Shown here: positions 6,229 to 8,892 of the stretch, piece by piece
Layout: each line of letters begins with the position of its first letter
How positions within the stretch are numbered: position 1 is the stretch's first letter
Assembly: GCA_945867245.1 (NCBI GenBank)
Contig: CAMBHQ010000026.1
Location: 1 to 8,892 of the forward strand
From: an uncultured Porphyromonas sp.
GTDB taxonomy: Bacteria; Bacteroidota; Bacteroidia; Bacteroidales; Porphyromonadaceae
Length of the DNA: 8,892 bases
Direction: 5' to 3'
Program-made: the position numbers and the translations under genes
Notes under the pieces: generated by a model
The model's database searches: none
Seen by the model: the letters and a program-made list of their open reading frames with translations, nothing else
What the model was told of the DNA's origin: nothing

Positions 6229-6696
6229 TTAGCGCTTCATCGCTCTATCCATCTCTCGGCGGTCGTCTTTCTCCTTGAGACTAGCGCGCTTGTCGTAGAG
6301 CTTCTTACCCTTGGCAGGGGCTATTACGACCTTGGCGAGACCACGCTCGTTGATGAATAGCTTGGTGGGTACTATGGTAACGCCTGGGGTCTTGACGTAC
6401 TCCTCTAGGCGCTTTAGCTCCTTGCGGTTGAGCAGGAGTTTACGCTCACGGCGAGCGTTATGATTGTTGTACGACCCATAGAAATACTCCGAGATGTTGG
6501 CGTTCTTGAGCCAGAGCTCGCCACGATGGAAGTAGCAGAAGGCATCGACGAGCGAGGCCTTGCCGAGGCGCAGGGACTTAATCTCGGTGCCGACCAGCAC
6601 GATACCGGCCGTATATAGGTCTATGAACTCGTAGTCAAAAGAGGCCTTGCGGTTTTTGATGACTACTTGCTTGTTGATCTTTTCTTTCTTTGCCAT
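6229..6696 (-). CDS. smpB: SsrA-binding protein SmpB
   Basis: This is a complete 155-residue SmpB, the usual length. SmpB binds tmRNA and fills the decoding centre of stalled ribosomes so that trans-translation can release them and tag the unfinished peptide. Family landmarks are NRKASFDY (15-22), [19 protein letters not shown] (31-49), the exposed strand [13 protein letters not shown] (59-71), [12 protein letters not shown] (83-94), and [12 protein letters not shown] (126-137), followed by the basic tail [15 protein letters not shown], which becomes helical in the mRNA channel. The N-terminal [10 protein letters not shown] extension is normal. The tmRNA gene ssrA is not in this window. It begins 40 nt after the permease gene and is followed 38 nt later by serB. 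Confidence 0.97.
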   Translation of the reverse strand: MAKKEKINKQVVIKNRKASFDYEFIDLYTAGIVLVGTEIKSLRLGKASLVDAFCYFHRGELWLKNANISEYFYGSYNNHNARRERKLLLNRKELKRLEEYVKTPGVTIVPTKLFINERGLAKVVIAPAKGKKLYDKRASLKEKDDRREMDRAMKR

Positions 6697-6736
6697 AGGC
6701 TAAATGTTTTGTTTATCGCCTCGTCGGATAGTGCCT

Positions 6737-7939
6737 CTACTGCGGAGCCTGGCGCCACAGCGAGAGGGCTATTACGACGAAGACGAAGTTGGGCAACCAA
6801 GCGGCCAGCCAAGGCTCCATCTCCCCGCTAATAGCGAAGGTAGAGGTTACAGTCATGAAGAGGATGTAACCAAAAGAGAGCCCCAGACCAATGGCGATAT
6901 TGATGCCGAGGCCGTTCTTAACCTTGCGTGCCGAGAGTACAGCCCCTATGAAGGTAAGAATAAAAGCTGAGAAAACAGAGGCGTAGCGCTTGTGCAGCTC
7001 TATCTCGAAGAGCTGTACGTTGCCGACGCCACGCTCCGCCTGACGTCTGATAGAGGTCCTAAGCTCGGGACTGGTGAGCGTCTCTACGTCCTTGCCCGAG
7101 ATCAGGAAGTCCTCGGGGTCTACCCCTAGGAGCGTGTCCATCTGTGCCCCTACGACTAGATGCTCTCGGTACTTACCTAGCCCGCGGTCTCGGTAGTTGT
7201 AGAGCGTCCAGCGCCCTAGCGTATCGTAGGTAGCTGTCTCGGCAGTCAGACGACGCACGAGGTCGCCCTTCTCGAATAGATCTATCGCCAGCTGATATCC
7301 GCTCTTAGTATCACGGGTATAGCTCTCAATAAAGAGTATCTTGCCAGGCTCTAGCTCTAGCTGCACAGCCGAAGCCGTATTGATGCGCTTCTGGCGGATA
7401 TAGGCGTTCTCGAAGTCCAGTCTATCCTTGGTCCCAGGCGGTATCACATAGTTGGTCAGCACGAAGGATAGCAGACTGATAAGTGCAGCCCCGAGCATAT
7501 ATGGCCTGAGGAGACGGCGGAAGCTCATTCCACTGGCTAGCATAGCTATAATCTCACTATTGCCTGCGAAACGACTCGTGAAGAGGATAACGGCAATGAA
7601 GACGAATAGCGGGCTGAAGATATTGGCGTAGTAAGGGATAAAGTTGAGGTAATAGTCGAAGACGATGCCCGAGAGTGGTACCTCGGGCTTGACGAACTCG
7701 TCCATCTTCTCATTCATATCAAATACGATTGCCACCGATATAATCAGCAGAATCATAAAGAAGTAAGTCCCAAGGAAAGTCCTCAGGATATACTTATCCA
7801 CCAGTCCTAGCCACGGGCGATAAGGCTTGGGCGAAGGCTCGGGCGTAGCCTCTACGGGCTCATCGCTCCCCTCCTGACCCTCTAGCAGCTCATCCTTGAG
7901 AGACTCCTCTATCTGTGGCTCGTACTCTACTACGCTCAT
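6737..7939 (-). CDS. LptF/LptG-family (YjgP/YjgQ) permease
   Basis: This complete 400-residue membrane protein belongs to the family whose members pair with LptB to extract lipopolysaccharide from the inner membrane. Six membrane segments are visible in the family's 3+3 layout: about 56-74, 97-121, 146-164, 320-337, 344-362 and 376-394. A soluble periplasmic beta-jellyroll region lies between (about 165-315). LVDKYILRTFLGTYFFMILL at the first segment and FAGNSEIIAMLASGMSFRRLLRP (124-146, coupling helix with the ABC subunit) are characteristic. LptF and LptG cannot be separated with confidence by eye, so no symbol is given. The first 45 residues are an unusual acidic, proline-rich extension with no internal Met before residue 62, so the start is well supported; an AGGAG sits six bases upstream of the ATG. 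It lies 36 nt after tgt and 40 nt before smpB. Confidence 0.9.
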   Translation of the reverse strand: MSVVEYEPQIEESLKDELLEGQEGSDEPVEATPEPSPKPYRPWLGLVDKYILRTFLGTYFFMILLIISVAIVFDMNEKMDEFVKPEVPLSGIVFDYYLNFIPYYANIFSPLFVFIAVILFTSRFAGNSEIIAMLASGMSFRRLLRPYMLGAALISLLSFVLTNYVIPPGTKDRLDFENAYIRQKRINTASAVQLELEPGKILFIESYTRDTKSGYQLAIDLFEKGDLVRRLTAETATYDTLGRWTLYNYRDRGLGKYREHLVVGAQMDTLLGVDPEDFLISGKDVETLTSPELRTSIRRQAERGVGNVQLFEIELHKRYASVFSAFILTFIGAVLSARKVKNGLGINIAIGLGLSFGYILFMTVTSTFAISGEMEPWLAAWLPNFVFVVIALSLWRQAPQ

Positions 7940-7945
7940 CCTATA

Positions 7946-7950
7946 CTCCT
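7946..7950 (-). promoter_or_regulatory. Shine-Dalgarno site of the LptF/LptG-family gene
   Basis: On the minus strand AGGAG lies six bases before the ATG at 7939. Most other genes in the window lack a clear Shine-Dalgarno sequence, as is common in Bacteroidota, so this one stands out and supports the long acidic N-terminus. Confidence 0.6.
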
Positions 7951-7975
7951 ATATTATATACACCTATGCCTAGCA

Positions 7976-8892
7976 CTAGAGACGCTTATCCATCTGACGC
8001 ACCATGCGGGTCTTCCACTCGTCGAAGTCCCCAGCGATGATATGCTCTCGGGCCTCCCCAACCAACCTTAGGTAGAAGGCCAGGTTGTGGATAGAGGCAA
8101 TCTGTAGACCGAGTATCTCGTCGGCACGTATCAAGTGGTGCAGATAGGCCAGTGTGTACTGACTGTCTACGAAGGAATAACCCTCGCTATCGATGGGCTC
8201 GAAGCAACGCGCCCATTTGGCATTGCGTATATTGATAGTACCCTGACTCGTGAAGAGCTGCCCATTGCGCCCGTTGCGTGTGGGCATAATGCAGTCGAAC
8301 ATATCGACCCCTCGGGCGATATTCTCTAATAGGTTAATCGGAGTGCCGACGCCCATGAGGTAGCGGGGCTTGTCCTTGGGCAGGATGCCGTGGCACAACT
8401 CGACCATCTCGTACATCTTCTCCGTAGGCTCGCCTACTGCCAGACCTCCGATGGCATTACCCTCGGCACCGAGCTCTGCTATGTGCTCGGCAGCGCGCCT
8501 ACGTAGCTCGGGATAGACACAGCCCTGTACGATGGGGAAGAGGCTCTGGTGGTAGCCATAGAGGGGCTCGGTCTCGCGCCAACGCTTGAGGCAGCGGTCG
8601 AGCCAGCGCTCGGTCAGCGCTAGACTGCGCTCGGCATACTTATAGTCGGCATCACCTGGACAGCACTCGTCGAAGGCCATCATAATATCCGCACCTATTA
8701 TACGCTCGATGTCCATCACACGCTCGGGGCTGAAGAGGTGCTTAGAACCATCGATATGCGAGCGGAAGGTTACCCCCTCCTCTGTAATCTTGCGGCTATC
8801 GGCTAGGCTAAAGACCTGATACCCTCCGCTATCCGTGAGGATAGGGCCGTCCCAGCTATTGAACTTATGCAGTCCGCCAGCCATCTGTAGGG
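7976..8892 (-). CDS. tgt: tRNA-guanine transglycosylase (5' end outside window)
   Basis: Tgt exchanges guanine-34 of GUN-anticodon tRNAs for preQ1 on the way to queuosine. The frame stays open to the right edge; the Met at 8884 is internal, since family members have about 70-75 residues before the AGGLHKF segment. Counting from that Met, visible motifs are TDSGGYQVFSL (17-27, Asp18), FDEC (71-74, Asp72), the substrate loop GGLAVGE (146-152), and MFDCIMPTRNGRNGQLFT with nucleophile Asp197. The zinc site is altered: where the family has CxCxxC, this protein has Gly235, Ser237 and Asp240, although the last ligand, His266 in ASIHN, is kept. The fold around it (YLHHLIRADEILGLQIASIHN) is intact, so this is probably a working lineage-specific form. 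It heads the visible part of a five-gene minus-strand operon, with the next gene 36 nt away. Confidence 0.95.
   Translation of the reverse strand, partial: LQMAGGLHKFNSWDGPILTDSGGYQVFSLADSRKITEEGVTFRSHIDGSKHLFSPERVMDIERIIGADIMMAFDECCPGDADYKYAERSLALTERWLDRCLKRWRETEPLYGYHQSLFPIVQGCVYPELRRRAAEHIAELGAEGNAIGGLAVGEPTEKMYEMVELCHGILPKDKPRYLMGVGTPINLLENIARGVDMFDCIMPTRNGRNGQLFTSQGTINIRNAKWARCFEPIDSEGYSFVDSQYTLAYLHHLIRADEILGLQIASIHNLAFYLRLVGEAREHIIAGDFDEWKTRMVRQMDKRL

Noticed and set aside
8882..8884. ATG at 8884 as the tgt start
   Set aside because: The frame continues upstream as ..LQ before this Met, and the Tgt family has about 70-75 residues before AGGLHKF, so the Met is internal and the gene is cut by the window edge.
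1..8892. CRISPR array, insertion sequence, tRNA or rRNA genes
   Set aside because: I looked for regularly spaced repeats, transposase motifs with terminal repeats, and cloverleaf-type sequences on both strands and saw none.

Overview
The window looks like chromosomal DNA from a Bacteroidota bacterium, most likely a Porphyromonas-type organism of moderate GC content. This rests on four things: three intergenic matches to the Bacteroidota -7 promoter element TAnnTTTG, a general lack of Shine-Dalgarno sequences, the protein types (Bacteroidota-style pyruvate kinase, a small OMP_b-brl_2-like barrel, a ComEA-like helix-hairpin-helix protein), and the gene content. The genus is an inference; no rRNA gene is present to confirm it. 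All recognised genes are housekeeping or envelope genes. I see no mobile element, CRISPR array, defence island, tRNA or rRNA gene.

Layout. (1) Positions 1-1363, minus strand: lolD (lipoprotein-sorting ABC ATPase) followed 31 nt later by a ComEA-like helix-hairpin-helix gene that runs off the left edge. (2) Positions 1297-1706: a 410-bp divergent intergenic region with an outward-facing promoter element at each end and back-to-back inverted repeats between them. (3) Positions 1707-3623, plus strand: aroQ then pyk, 15 nt apart, probably one transcript. (4) Positions 3624-3830: a convergent intergenic region with two long, nearly perfect hairpins. (5) Positions 3831-4490, minus strand: a single secreted outer-membrane beta-barrel gene with its own promoter. 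(6) Positions 4638-8892, minus strand: five closely spaced genes, read in the order tgt (5' end outside the window), a LptF/LptG-family permease, smpB, serB and a Dabb-domain gene, with gaps of 26-40 nt; probably one operon.

How the genes relate. The five-gene operon mixes tRNA modification (queuosine), lipopolysaccharide export, ribosome rescue and serine synthesis, so it looks like a growth-linked housekeeping cluster rather than a pathway. aroQ (shikimate pathway) and pyk (PEP to pyruvate) share an interest in phosphoenolpyruvate. The points most worth a second look are: Tgt lacks the three zinc-binding cysteines; pyruvate kinase has Ala at a usual K+-ligand serine; CTA leucine codons and the tetranucleotide CTAG are unusually abundant; and the lolD/aroQ intergenic region carries unexplained structure. 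I did not find a convincing new multi-gene system.
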